NCBI GenBank assembly: GCA_001303545.1
Contig: LJUA01000029.1
Location: 1-14,074 of the forward strand
Length of the DNA: 14,074 nt
Direction of reading: 5' to 3'
Source of the DNA: Dehalococcoidia bacterium SM23_28_2
GTDB taxonomy: Bacteria; Chloroflexota; Dehalococcoidia; SM23-28-2
The position numbers and the translations under genes were made by a program. This document shows, piece after piece, positions 7,932 to 14,074 of the stretch; positions within the stretch are counted from its first letter, which is position 1; each line of letters opens with the position of its first letter. The notes beneath the pieces were generated by a model. That model was given only the letters and a program-made list of their open reading frames with translations. It had not been told where the DNA came from and searched no databases.

Positions 7932-9377
7932 CTACGGCACCTCATAGGGGCCGATGTCCACGCCGCCATTCGACGGCCGCCGGTTGCCGTCCATGTCCAG
8001 CGTCCCGCCCTGCTCGGGATCGCCCGCATCGCGGGCCGGGCTCTCCAACCTCAGGTGGTAGTCGCCTCCCTCAGAGTCGACGAACAGAGGGTCAGCAGCC
8101 AGGCTGTGGCGACCGTTGCCCGTCTCGCGGAGCCACGCGCCTCCGTTGAGGTCGTCGCGGCCGAAGCAGCCGTCCTCGCGGTCGCTGAAGACCGCCTCGA
8201 TCTCGCAGTCCTCGCGGCTGAAGAACAGGTCATAGTCCTCATCCAGCTTCACGCTCTCGCCCAGATAGACTCCGCCGTAGTTGAAGGCGAAGATGCTGTT
8301 TCGGACGCGGAGCGACACCGGGCCCTGAGGCTCCGAGTCCTCGGGATAGGCCACCACCATACCGTAGTCGCCGTCCAGGCCACTGCGGGCGACCAGCGTG
8401 TTCACCACCTCGTAGGTCCCCTCGCGGGCGATGTCGATACCGCACGAACCCATCGAATGGACGACGCTGTCACTGATGGTGCCGCCGCGCCAGAGCTTGA
8501 TGCCCGTGCGCTTGTTGCCCCAGACCTGACAGCCGCGCACCTCGATCCCGGACATGGGCTGGCTATCCCGCGAGTTCAGATCGATGCCGTCGCCGCCGTT
8601 GTCGTACACCTGACAGCCCTCGATGCGGATGTCCTCGCCCATCTCCACGGCGATGCCGTCGCCCGCCCAGTCGGCCTCGGCGCCGTTGTTGTCGGCCTGG
8701 ACGTTCATGATGAGCAGGCGGTTGCAGGGCCCAGGCGTGCAGTCGATGCCAGCGAAACGGTGGTGGTGAAAGCGGGAGTCGCGGATTAGCACGTCCTCCA
8801 CCGAACCCTCCTCCGGCTTGCCGTGCTCGCCTAGCGTCAGGTGGACGCCGTTGTCACTGTCGCTGCTGTCTATGTCAGCGATCACGATATCCCGATTGTC
8901 GCCCTCCAGAGAGATGGTCCAGCCGCGGTAGTCGGTCAGCTGAAAGCCCTCCAGGCTGACGTGCGAGATGCCAGCGTCAATGATGAAGCCGTCGTCTAGC
9001 TGGCCACCGCCGTCCAGTATGACGGCTTCGCCAGCCGCTGCGCGCAGAGTGATGCGCCGGCCGAACTCCCCCGAGCGGGTAAGCATCACCTCTTCGTGAT
9101 AGGTGCCTTCCTGCACCACCACTGTATCGCCGGGCAGAACGGAATCGGCGGCGTGCTGGAGGGTACGCCAGGGATGCTCGATGCTGCCGTCCGCGGCATC
9201 GTCACCGTCCGAGGCCACGTAGAGCATGCGCCCCCCTTCGGTGGCCGTTGGCGAAGCAACCGGCGAGCCGCCCTCCGGCATCTCAACCGAGGGGCCGTTG
9301 TCGCCGCAACCGGCGGCAAGCACTGCCGCCAACGCCAATGCCACTACGGCCCTGTACGAACCAAGCTTCTTGATCAA
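7932..9377 (-). CDS. Parallel beta-helix repeat lipoprotein (pectate-lyase-like fold)
   Basis: This 481-residue exported lipoprotein starts MIKKLGSYRAVVALALAAVL and has a lipobox LAAGC with the lipidated Cys at 24. A Ser/Pro/Thr linker reaches residue 50. The segment YVASDGDDAADGSIEHPWRT and the following LQHAADSVLPGDTVVVQEGT are the classic N-terminal cap of right-handed beta-helix proteins (DUF1565/polysaccharide-lyase-like). Successive coils follow (SHVSLEGFQLTDY, RDIVIADIDSSD, EDIRIEGCQVYDNGGDGIDL, SGIEVRGCQVWGNKRTGI). The C-terminus, with ADPLFVDSEGGDYHL, SPARDAGDP and GGVDIGPYE, is typical of choice-of-anchor Q-type ends. No lyase catalytic triad is evident, so the role may be carbohydrate binding or degradation at the cell surface. 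The start is a TTG at 9377, 16 nt after lysA; the signal peptide supports it. It sits between lysA and holB on the same transcript. Confidence 0.87.
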   Translation of the reverse strand: MIKKLGSYRAVVALALAAVLAAGCGDNGPSVEMPEGGSPVASPTATEGGRMLYVASDGDDAADGSIEHPWRTLQHAADSVLPGDTVVVQEGTYHEEVMLTRSGEFGRRITLRAAAGEAVILDGGGQLDDGFIIDAGISHVSLEGFQLTDYRGWTISLEGDNRDIVIADIDSSDSDNGVHLTLGEHGKPEEGSVEDVLIRDSRFHHHRFAGIDCTPGPCNRLLIMNVQADNNGAEADWAGDGIAVEMGEDIRIEGCQVYDNGGDGIDLNSRDSQPMSGIEVRGCQVWGNKRTGIKLWRGGTISDSVVHSMGSCGIDIAREGTYEVVNTLVARSGLDGDYGMVVAYPEDSEPQGPVSLRVRNSIFAFNYGGVYLGESVKLDEDYDLFFSREDCEIEAVFSDREDGCFGRDDLNGGAWLRETGNGRHSLAADPLFVDSEGGDYHLRLESPARDAGDPEQGGTLDMDGNRRPSNGGVDIGPYEVP

Positions 9378-9393
9378 GCGAAACGTTCCGTTG

Positions 9394-10740
9394 CTAAGGC
9401 GACGGCCAAACTTCGCAGCGCATCAGGTCTTCGTAGGTCTCACGGCGACGGATCAGGCGGGCGGCGCCGTCCCTGACCATGACGATGGCCGGCCGGAGAA
9501 AAGCATTGTAGTTGCTGCCCATGGGCAGGCAGTAGGCGCCGGCGGCGGCCATCGCCAGGATGTCGCCCGCCTCCAGACGGGGGAGGTCGGCATCTCGGAC
9601 GAGGACATCGCCCGACTCGCAGAACTTGCCGGCGATGGCCACCCGCTCCCGCTCCTCCTCGCCCACCTTATTGGCCACCAGAGCCGAATAGCGAGCGCTG
9701 TAGAGAGCGGGCCGAATATTGTCGCCCATGCCGCCGTCCACCGCCACGTACGTGCGCACGCCGGGGATCTCCTTTCTAGCGCCGACCTTATAGAGGGCAA
9801 CGCAGGCCTGACCGCCGATGGCTCGTCCCGGCTCTATGACCAGCCTGGGCAGGGGCAGGGAGTGCGCTCGGCAGGCCCCCACCAGGGCGGAGGCGATGGC
9901 CGCCGCGTACTCGGCCGGCGCGGGAGCGGGGATGTCCTCCAGGTACTGGATGGCGAAGCCGCCGCCCGGGCTGAGCTCGCTCAGGCGGAAGCCGTGCCGC
10001 TCGGCCATCTGGGCAGCGAAGTCGATCACCACCTGGACGGCCTCCTGATAGGGCTCCATATGAGGGATGGGCGAGCCAAGGTGGAAGTGGAGCCCCACCA
10101 GCTCCACGGCCGGCAGGCTGAGGGCCTGCTTTATCGCCGCCTCCGCCTGGCCGGTCACGATCGGAAAGCCGAACTTGCTGTCCAGAACGCCGGTGGTGGT
10201 ATGGCGATGGGTATGAGGGTCGACGTTGGGCGACAGGCGCAGGAGGATGGGCTGGCGCTTGCCCATGGAGGTCGCCACCTGGTTGAGCAGCTCCAACTCG
10301 TAGGGGTTATCGACCACCACGTGGCCGATGCCGTAGTCCAAAGCCTCCCGCAGCTCCTCCTCCGACTTGTTGTTGCCGTGGAAGTACACGCGCTGGGGTG
10401 GGAAGTCCACCGAGCGGGCGATGGCCAGCTCGCCGCCGGAGACCACCTCCAGGTCCATCTCCTCCTCGGCCAGGAGGGCGGCCAGGGCCCTCCCCAGGTA
10501 GGCCTTGGCGGCGTAGCTGACGCCGCTGTCGGCGTGGCGACGGCGGAACTCCGACCGGAACTCCCGGCACTTGTGGCGGAGCGTCTCCTCATCGAACACA
10601 TACAGGGGCGTGCCGAACTCGCGGGCCAGCTCCAGCGTGTCGCAGCCGCCGATGGCCAGATGGCCCTCGTCGTTCACCGCCGCGGTGAGGGGCAGGATGC
10701 CCGCCAGCGGCAGCTCGGCGGTCGATCTCTTCTTCACCAA
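9394..10740 (-). CDS. lysA: Diaminopimelate decarboxylase
   Basis: LysA is a PLP enzyme of fold type III that converts meso-diaminopimelate to L-lysine and CO2, the last step of lysine synthesis. The 448-residue protein has all key segments: GTPLYVFDEETLR (43-55), SYAAKAYLG (75-83) with the PLP lysine at 79, GLHFHLGSP (216-224), SPGGGFAI (257-264) for phosphate binding, VIEPGRAIGG (301-310), GKFCESGDVL (371-380) with the active-site cysteine, and GAYCLPMGSNYNAF (401-414). The TTG at 10740 has GGGGGAGG 7 nt upstream, and a GTG directly after it is an equally good start. A TATAAT promoter precedes it. The beta-helix lipoprotein and holB follow within 16 and 1 nt. The length is slightly above the usual 415-440 residues because of an N-terminal extension of about 20 residues. 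Confidence 0.96.
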   Translation of the reverse strand: MVKKRSTAELPLAGILPLTAAVNDEGHLAIGGCDTLELAREFGTPLYVFDEETLRHKCREFRSEFRRRHADSGVSYAAKAYLGRALAALLAEEEMDLEVVSGGELAIARSVDFPPQRVYFHGNNKSEEELREALDYGIGHVVVDNPYELELLNQVATSMGKRQPILLRLSPNVDPHTHRHTTTGVLDSKFGFPIVTGQAEAAIKQALSLPAVELVGLHFHLGSPIPHMEPYQEAVQVVIDFAAQMAERHGFRLSELSPGGGFAIQYLEDIPAPAPAEYAAAIASALVGACRAHSLPLPRLVIEPGRAIGGQACVALYKVGARKEIPGVRTYVAVDGGMGDNIRPALYSARYSALVANKVGEEERERVAIAGKFCESGDVLVRDADLPRLEAGDILAMAAAGAYCLPMGSNYNAFLRPAIVMVRDGAARLIRRRETYEDLMRCEVWPSP

Positions 10741-10767
10741 GGAAAGGCCTCCCCCGAATCCGAGGGC

Positions 10768-10797
10768 ATTATACGTTTGGCGATGGGGCCCGGTCTA
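10768..10797 (-). promoter_or_regulatory. Promoter of lysA
   Basis: A perfect TATAAT (10768-10773, minus strand) is preceded at 18 nt by TAGACC (10792-10797, four of six matches to TTGACA). The -35 hexamer contains the TAG stop codon of the upstream hydrolase gene. Transcription would start near 10761, about 20 nt before the start codon, giving a short leader with the strong GGGGGAGG site. Confidence 0.6.
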
Positions 10798-11757
10798 GGC
10801 AAGGACGTACTCACCTTCCCCCCGCTTGACGACCCTCCCCTCGCTCTGAAGCTTGGCCAGGTGGGCGAGGAGTTGCCCACGGGCCATGCCCACGAGGTGC
10901 CTGTCCAGCTCGGGGTAGATGTCGGCCAGCATCGCCGCCAGCCGCCCCTGCCCTCGGCCGATGGCCGAGAGGATCTGCTGCTCGCGCTCGTGGCGGTGAT
11001 CGATGAGCTCCTGGAGCTTGCGAGCGACATCCCGCAGCGGCGGCCCGTGGCCGGGGCAGACCAGAGTCGCCTCGTAGCCCTTCAGCCGCTCCAGCGACCG
11101 AATGTAGAGGGCCATGTCGCCGGCGGGCGGCGGCAGGATGACCACCGTACCCAGGCCGGGCACAGTGTCACCGGTGAACAGCACGCGCTCCTCTCGCAGG
11201 TAGAGGCAGATGGAGCCGAGGGTATGGCCGGGCGTATCGATGACCTCGATGGTGACGCCGCCCAGCCGGATGGTGTCGCCGCCTTCCACCAGGCGATCGG
11301 CGGTGGCCTGGGCGGTAGCCTGACGCCAGGCGCGAAGCTGCTCGGCCATCGCCCGCGGGCCGCCGGGGGCATCCACGTCCTGGGGAGCGTCCGACCGCTG
11401 TTCGCTGAGGATACTCGCCTCCAGCGGGTGCATGCAGATGGCGGCGCCGGTGGCCTGGCGCAGAGCGTGGGCGCCGCCGCAGTGGTCGACGTGGTGGTGG
11501 GTGACGATAATGTACTCCAGCTTGAGGGCCTGCCCCTTCGGGCTTGAGCCCTTCAGGGCGAAGCCTGAACCTTCCGAAGGGCCGGCCATGCCCCGGAGAT
11601 ACTCCAGCCGTGGCCTCACGGAGCCATCGTCAGGGTAGCCGGCGTCGATGAGGGCCCCCTGAGCGCCGTCCACCACCAGGTAGACGTTGGAGGCCAGCGG
11701 GCCCCTAAGGAAGGGATGAGACACCGGTATGCTGTGGACGCGAGGGGTTATCTCCAT
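10795..11757 (-). CDS. Metallo-beta-lactamase-fold hydrolase (LACTB2/glyoxalase II-like)
   Basis: This is a metallo-hydrolase of the beta-lactamase fold, 320 residues from the ATG at 11757. With that numbering, IIVTHHHVDHCGG (83-95) is the HxHxDH metal motif. Further ligands are His178 (DTPGHTLGS), Asp197 (LFTGDTVPG) and His237 (VCPGHGPP), so a complete two-metal site is present. The C-terminal third (HEREQQILSAIGRG, HLVGMARGQLLAHLAKLQ) resembles the winged-helix domain of LACTB2-like members, which hydrolyse thioesters, lactones or nucleic acid. Residues about 59-75 (GPSEGSGFALKGSSPKG) are an insertion encoded by a palindromic DNA element. An in-frame ATG at 11790 would add eleven residues; I prefer 11757 because MEITPRVHSIPV fits the family start. 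The gene lies between the FG-GAP gene and lysA. The substrate cannot be assigned. Confidence 0.9.
   Translation of the reverse strand: MEITPRVHSIPVSHPFLRGPLASNVYLVVDGAQGALIDAGYPDDGSVRPRLEYLRGMAGPSEGSGFALKGSSPKGQALKLEYIIVTHHHVDHCGGAHALRQATGAAICMHPLEASILSEQRSDAPQDVDAPGGPRAMAEQLRAWRQATAQATADRLVEGGDTIRLGGVTIEVIDTPGHTLGSICLYLREERVLFTGDTVPGLGTVVILPPPAGDMALYIRSLERLKGYEATLVCPGHGPPLRDVARKLQELIDHRHEREQQILSAIGRGQGRLAAMLADIYPELDRHLVGMARGQLLAHLAKLQSEGRVVKRGEGEYVLA
11534..11581. repeat. REP-like palindromic element inside the hydrolase coding sequence
   Basis: CCCTTCGG (11534-11541) and CCGAAGGG (11574-11581) are a perfect 8-bp inverted repeat. Nested inside are GCTT/AAGC (11542-11545 with 11561-11564) and GCCCT/AGGGC (11548-11552 with 11555-11559). 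A competing pair is TTCAGG/CCTGAA (11552-11557 with 11564-11569). The element is translated in frame as a Gly/Ser/Pro-rich insert just before the metal-binding motif. It looks like a mobile palindromic repeat unit accommodated by the protein. I saw no second copy in the window. Confidence 0.6.
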
Positions 11758-11815
11758 GCTTCTTGGCCCCTGCGCGGCCAATGTTAGCATATCCGGAGGG
11801 CCTGCGCCCCTCGGC

Positions 11816-13324
11816 CTAGCCCAGCCAGCGCCGCCTTCTTACATACCACGCGCTGGCGGTGAAGGCGAGCAGTGCGGCAGCGGCGAGTGCGGCCAGCGCG
11901 ATGTAATCGGAAGCCGCGGAGTCCGGGGCATCGGGGAGCTCAGCTATGCCGCCGACGGGCGCAGGCGATACCGGCGGCGTAGGCGTGGGCGGCGGCGGAT
12001 CGGACGCCGAGAAGACGTAGGCCCGACCCTGCGCGCTATAGGCCGCGCTCTCCCGCGGCGCCCCCACGGCGACGTCCCCTTTGCCGTCGGCATCGGTGTC
12101 GCCCACCGCCACCGACCGGCCGAAGTTGACGGATGCCTGCGGATTGGGGGTATCGAGGGTGAAGAGCAGCGAGGCGTCAGCGCCGGAGAACACGTAAGCC
12201 CGACCCTGGTCATTATGGGCCACGTCCTCCCGCGGCGCCCCCACGGCGATATCTGCCTTGCCGTCGTCATCCACATCCCCCACGGCCAGCGAGTGGCCAA
12301 AGTTGGCGTACGCCTGCGGGTTGGGGGTCTCCAGGGTAAAGAGCGGCGAGCCATCCGCTCCCGAGAACACGTAGGCCTGACCCTGGTCGATGTTGTCGCC
12401 CACGTCCTCATAGACCGCCCCTACGGCGATGTCGCCCTTGTTGTCGTCGTTCACCTGGCCCAGCGCCAGCGAGCGGCCGAAGTAGCTGCCCCACCACGGG
12501 TTGGGGGTGTCTAGCGTGAAGAGGAGCGATCCGTCCGCTCCGGAGAACACGTATGCCCGACCCTGGCTGCCGTTGCCGCCCACATCCTCTCCGTATGCCC
12601 CTACGGCGATGTCTGCCTTGCCGTCGGCGTTCACCTCGCCCACGGCCACCGATACGCCGAACCAGGCGTACGCCTGGGGGTTGGGGGTATCCAGGGTGAA
12701 GAGAAGCGAGCCGTCAGCGCCGGAGAAGACGTAGACTCGACCCTGGTCGGTGGTGCCCGCAACGTCCTCCGTGTGTGCTCCCACGGCGATGTCTGCCTTG
12801 CTGTCGCTGTTCACGTCGCCCATCGCCAGCGAGTACCCGAACCAGGAGAGCGCCTGCGGGCCGGGGGTGTCCAGAGTGAGCAGCAGCGAGGCGTCGCCAC
12901 CGGAGAAGACGTACGCCCGGCCCTGGTCCGCGTTGCCGCCCACATCCTCCATCGGCGCCCCCACGGCGATGTCTGGCTTGCCATCACCGTTCACCTCGCC
13001 CACGGCCAGCGAGTGGCCGAAGTAGGCGTCGCCCTGCGGGTTGGGAGTGTCCAGGGTGAAGAGCAACGAGCCGTCGGCGCCGGAGAATACGTAGGCCCGG
13101 CCCTGGTCGGCGTTGCCGCCCACGTCCTCCTGATAGGACCCCACGGCGATGTCTGCGTTGCCGTCGTTGTTCACGTCGCCCACGGCCAGCGAGTGGCCGA
13201 AGTTGGCGCCCTCCTGAGGGGTGGGGGTGTCCAGCGCGAGCAAGAGCGTCTGGGCATGGGCGGAGGCCAGGACGGCCACGGCGACCGCCACCAGAGCGAG
13301 AAGAACCAGGCGCAAGGCCTTCAT
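11816..13324 (-). CDS. Secreted seven-bladed FG-GAP (integrin-alpha-like) propeller protein with C-terminal membrane anchor
   Basis: This 502-residue surface protein starts at the ATG at 13324, 6 nt after GAGGTG. The signal peptide (MKALRLVLLALVAVAVAVLA, then SAHAQ) ends near residue 25. Seven FG-GAP repeats of 59-60 residues follow, each of the form LDTPNPQ-x4-FGxSLAVGDVNxDGxxDIAVG-x5-EDV-x6-QGRAYVFSGAD. Most carry the calcium loop DxNxDGxxD, and seven blades make a closed beta-propeller. After the last blade come a Pro/Thr linker (DPPPPTPTPPVSPAP), a PVGGIAELPDAPDS segment, one membrane helix (YIALAALAAAALLAFTASAW, about 474-493) and a basic tail (RRRRWLG). That layout anchors the protein in the membrane with the propeller outside. 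Blade 6 is one residue short (VAHNDQG). The GTG at 13351 is an alternative start but would precede the signal peptide. The ligand is unknown. Confidence 0.93.
   Translation of the reverse strand: MKALRLVLLALVAVAVAVLASAHAQTLLLALDTPTPQEGANFGHSLAVGDVNNDGNADIAVGSYQEDVGGNADQGRAYVFSGADGSLLFTLDTPNPQGDAYFGHSLAVGEVNGDGKPDIAVGAPMEDVGGNADQGRAYVFSGGDASLLLTLDTPGPQALSWFGYSLAMGDVNSDSKADIAVGAHTEDVAGTTDQGRVYVFSGADGSLLFTLDTPNPQAYAWFGVSVAVGEVNADGKADIAVGAYGEDVGGNGSQGRAYVFSGADGSLLFTLDTPNPWWGSYFGRSLALGQVNDDNKGDIAVGAVYEDVGDNIDQGQAYVFSGADGSPLFTLETPNPQAYANFGHSLAVGDVDDDGKADIAVGAPREDVAHNDQGRAYVFSGADASLLFTLDTPNPQASVNFGRSVAVGDTDADGKGDVAVGAPRESAAYSAQGRAYVFSASDPPPPTPTPPVSPAPVGGIAELPDAPDSAASDYIALAALAAAALLAFTASAWYVRRRRWLG
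11984..13240 (-). repeat. Seven tandem FG-GAP-coding DNA repeats, period 180 bp (one of 177 bp)
   Basis: The coding sequence is a tandem array. The unit recurs at exactly 180-bp steps (compare positions 13201, 13021, 12841, 12661, 12481, 12301) and once at 177 bp. Stretches such as the one encoding DQGRAYVFSGADGSLLFTLD are nearly identical between units at the DNA level, so duplication is recent or the array is kept uniform by recombination. Such arrays are prone to copy-number change and to assembly collapse. Confidence 0.85.
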
Positions 13325-13365
13325 ACCGGCCACCTCGCGCTGCCCAAACACCTAAACATAATGTA

Positions 13366-13371
13366 ATTATA
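13366..13371 (-). promoter_or_regulatory. TATAAT -10 element upstream of the FG-GAP gene
   Basis: A perfect TATAAT on the minus strand lies 42 nt before the ATG at 13324, in a short AT-rich island (13351-13375). ATGTA and TACAT flank ATTA there as an inverted repeat. I see no convincing -35 at 16-18 nt. A start near 13359 would give a leader of about 35 nt. Confidence 0.45.
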
Positions 13372-13545
13372 CATGCAAGGAGCAGGGCGAGATGGTACTG
13401 CTCGTAGCGGCGGGGGCAAACGAAGAAGCGAGGAGGGCCTGGCGCAGCCAGCGCCTCTTTCTTACACACCAGACGCCCGCGGCGAGAGCGAGCCCGACTT
13501 GTCGGCCGCTGACGACGGAATAGGAGTGCCTTGCCCTCCTACAGG
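13368..13545 (-). pseudogene. Frameshifted relic of a C-terminal membrane-anchor module
   Basis: After the dockerin-gene stop, the next frame reads PGPVGGQGTPIPSSAADKSG, matching PAPVGGIAELPDAPDSAASD of the FG-GAP protein. A second frame then reads LALAAGVWCVRKRRWLR, matching LAFTASAWYVRRRRWLG. At the DNA level 13436-13493 aligns without gaps to 11813-11870, the FG-GAP gene's 3' end, at about 46 of 58 identical bases by hand count. The membrane helix is shorter by about ten residues. The frame ends at a TAA at 13368-13370. I read this as the lost anchor of the upstream dockerin protein, with at least two indels. The FG-GAP promoter lies within or just beyond its end. Confidence 0.65.
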
Positions 13546-14074
13546 CCCGGGCAGGATGTATTGATGACCGGCTTGTACAGCAGCACGTCCAGGATGTTCA
13601 CTTCCCCGTTCGCGTTTAGGTCGTAGCGCCGGTCGTAGTTCACATCCACTCCCAGCTCGCTGTTTATCACCGGCTTGTACTTCAGCACGTCCAGGATGTT
13701 GACATCGCCGTTGTTGTCCATGTCCGGCGCCCAGGCGTCAGCAAAACCACAGGCATCCAGCGATGACAAGCCCATGAAGATCTCCTGCTCATCCGTGAAC
13801 CCGTCGTTGTCGTCGTCCGGGTCGTCAGGGTTGACGATACCGTCGCCGTCCGTGTCCATGTCGGGGTCAAGGCAATCGGCAAGCCCATCCTCGTCGGCGT
13901 CCGGCCACCCATCGTCCACCCGCGTGTCGCCGTCGTTGTCCAGACCGTCGCATTCCTCGAGCGTGCTGTTGGCGTCCAGCGGGTTGGACCCCCTGTCTCC
14001 CTCTCTGAAGTTGAGGAAGCCATCACCATCGGTGTCAGGGTCCTGGCAATCGCTGGCGCCGTCGCCGTCCATGT
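13539..14074 (-). CDS. Secreted calcium-binding protein, C-terminal part, with TSP3, MopE-like and dockerin-like repeats (open at the right edge)
   Basis: Only the last 178 or so residues lie in the window; the true start is beyond the right edge. Asp-rich thrombospondin type 3 repeats come first (DTDGDGFLNFREGD, DMDTDGDGIVNPDDPDDDND). Between them is EECDGLDNDGDTRVDDGW, the MopE-type CDGxDND...DDG motif. The C-terminus has two dockerin-like EF loops, PDMDNNGDVNILDVLKYKPV and YDLNANGEVNILDVLLYKPV, 34 residues apart; their DNA is repeated too (ACCGGCTTGTAC at 13567 and 13669). All are calcium-binding, extracellular module types. The protein ends NTSCPGL at a TAG (13539-13541). The adjacent frame continues into an anchor relic, so the stop may be a premature one caused by a 1-nt loss near 13545-13552. 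Type I dockerins normally bind cohesins, but none is visible here. Confidence 0.88.
   Translation of the reverse strand, partial: MDGDGASDCQDPDTDGDGFLNFREGDRGSNPLDANSTLEECDGLDNDGDTRVDDGWPDADEDGLADCLDPDMDTDGDGIVNPDDPDDDNDGFTDEQEIFMGLSSLDACGFADAWAPDMDNNGDVNILDVLKYKPVINSELGVDVNYDRRYDLNANGEVNILDVLLYKPVINTSCPGL

Noticed and set aside
9226..11547. A 773-codon open frame on the plus strand opposite lysA and the hydrolase gene
   Set aside because: It is a GC-driven shadow. The minus strand carries complete LysA and metallo-hydrolase motifs, while the plus-strand translation is rich in Gly, His, Val and Ala without any recognisable domain.
11984..13240. Regularly spaced repeats that could suggest a CRISPR array or satellite
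   Set aside because: The 180-bp period is a whole number of codons and encodes FG-GAP blades in an open frame; there are no short direct repeats with unique spacers.
13516..13542. TAGGAG/CTCCTA inverted repeat after the dockerin stop as a terminator
   Set aside because: The stem is only about 6 bp and no T-run follows on the minus strand; it overlaps the anchor relic and is probably chance.

Overview
The window is about 14 kb of GC-rich (roughly 60-65% by eye) bacterial chromosome. No rRNA, tRNA, CRISPR array, transposase or phage structural gene is visible. Several features fit an environmental Chloroflexota (Dehalococcoidia-like) genome: a split B12-dependent acyl-CoA mutase, a two-gene ADP-forming acyl-CoA synthetase, lipoproteins with Pro/Thr-rich linkers, and surface proteins with a PVGG-x(n)-P segment before a C-terminal membrane anchor. 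That placement is inference from gene content. Every gene but one lies on the minus strand, and no gene-free gap exceeds about 220 bp.

Layout from left to right. Positions 1-491 hold the 5'-truncated end of a PAS-domain sensor gene that runs off the left edge. Positions 605-5464 are a four-gene minus-strand operon, in transcription order: acyl-CoA mutase large subunit, PlsC-like acyltransferase, ADP-forming acyl-CoA synthetase ATP-grasp subunit, CoA-binding subunit, then an intrinsic terminator. The mutase carries Phe85 and Gln203 where methylmalonyl-CoA mutases have Tyr and Arg. That pair is the isobutyryl-CoA mutase signature, so the operon may interconvert butyryl/isobutyryl-type CoA esters and recover ATP from an acyl-CoA. 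The B12-binding small subunit is not in the window.

Positions 5663-5878 hold the only plus-strand gene, a small excisionase-type helix-turn-helix protein. It is divergent from the mutase operon, and a perfect inverted repeat lies between them. Positions 5898-6779 encode a lipoprotein with its own promoter. Positions 6929-10740 look like one transcription unit: lysA (diaminopimelate decarboxylase), then a parallel beta-helix lipoprotein, then holB (DNA polymerase III delta'), whose start lies 1 nt after the lipoprotein stop. LysA has a TATAAT promoter that overlaps the end of the upstream gene.

Positions 10795-11757 encode a metallo-beta-lactamase-fold hydrolase whose coding sequence contains a REP-like palindrome read as an in-frame peptide insert. 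Positions 11816-13324 encode a secreted, C-terminally anchored protein with seven FG-GAP repeats, built from 180-bp DNA repeats. Positions 13539-14074 hold the 3' part of a secreted protein with thrombospondin type 3, MopE-like and dockerin-like calcium-binding motifs. Between these two surface genes lies a frameshifted relic of the same C-terminal anchor module that ends the FG-GAP protein. The dockerin gene therefore appears to have lost its anchor, or the assembly carries indels there.

The most interesting observations are the substrate switch in the mutase and its operon context, the shared and decayed anchor cassette, and the palindrome inside a coding sequence. I found no clearly new defence or mobile system.
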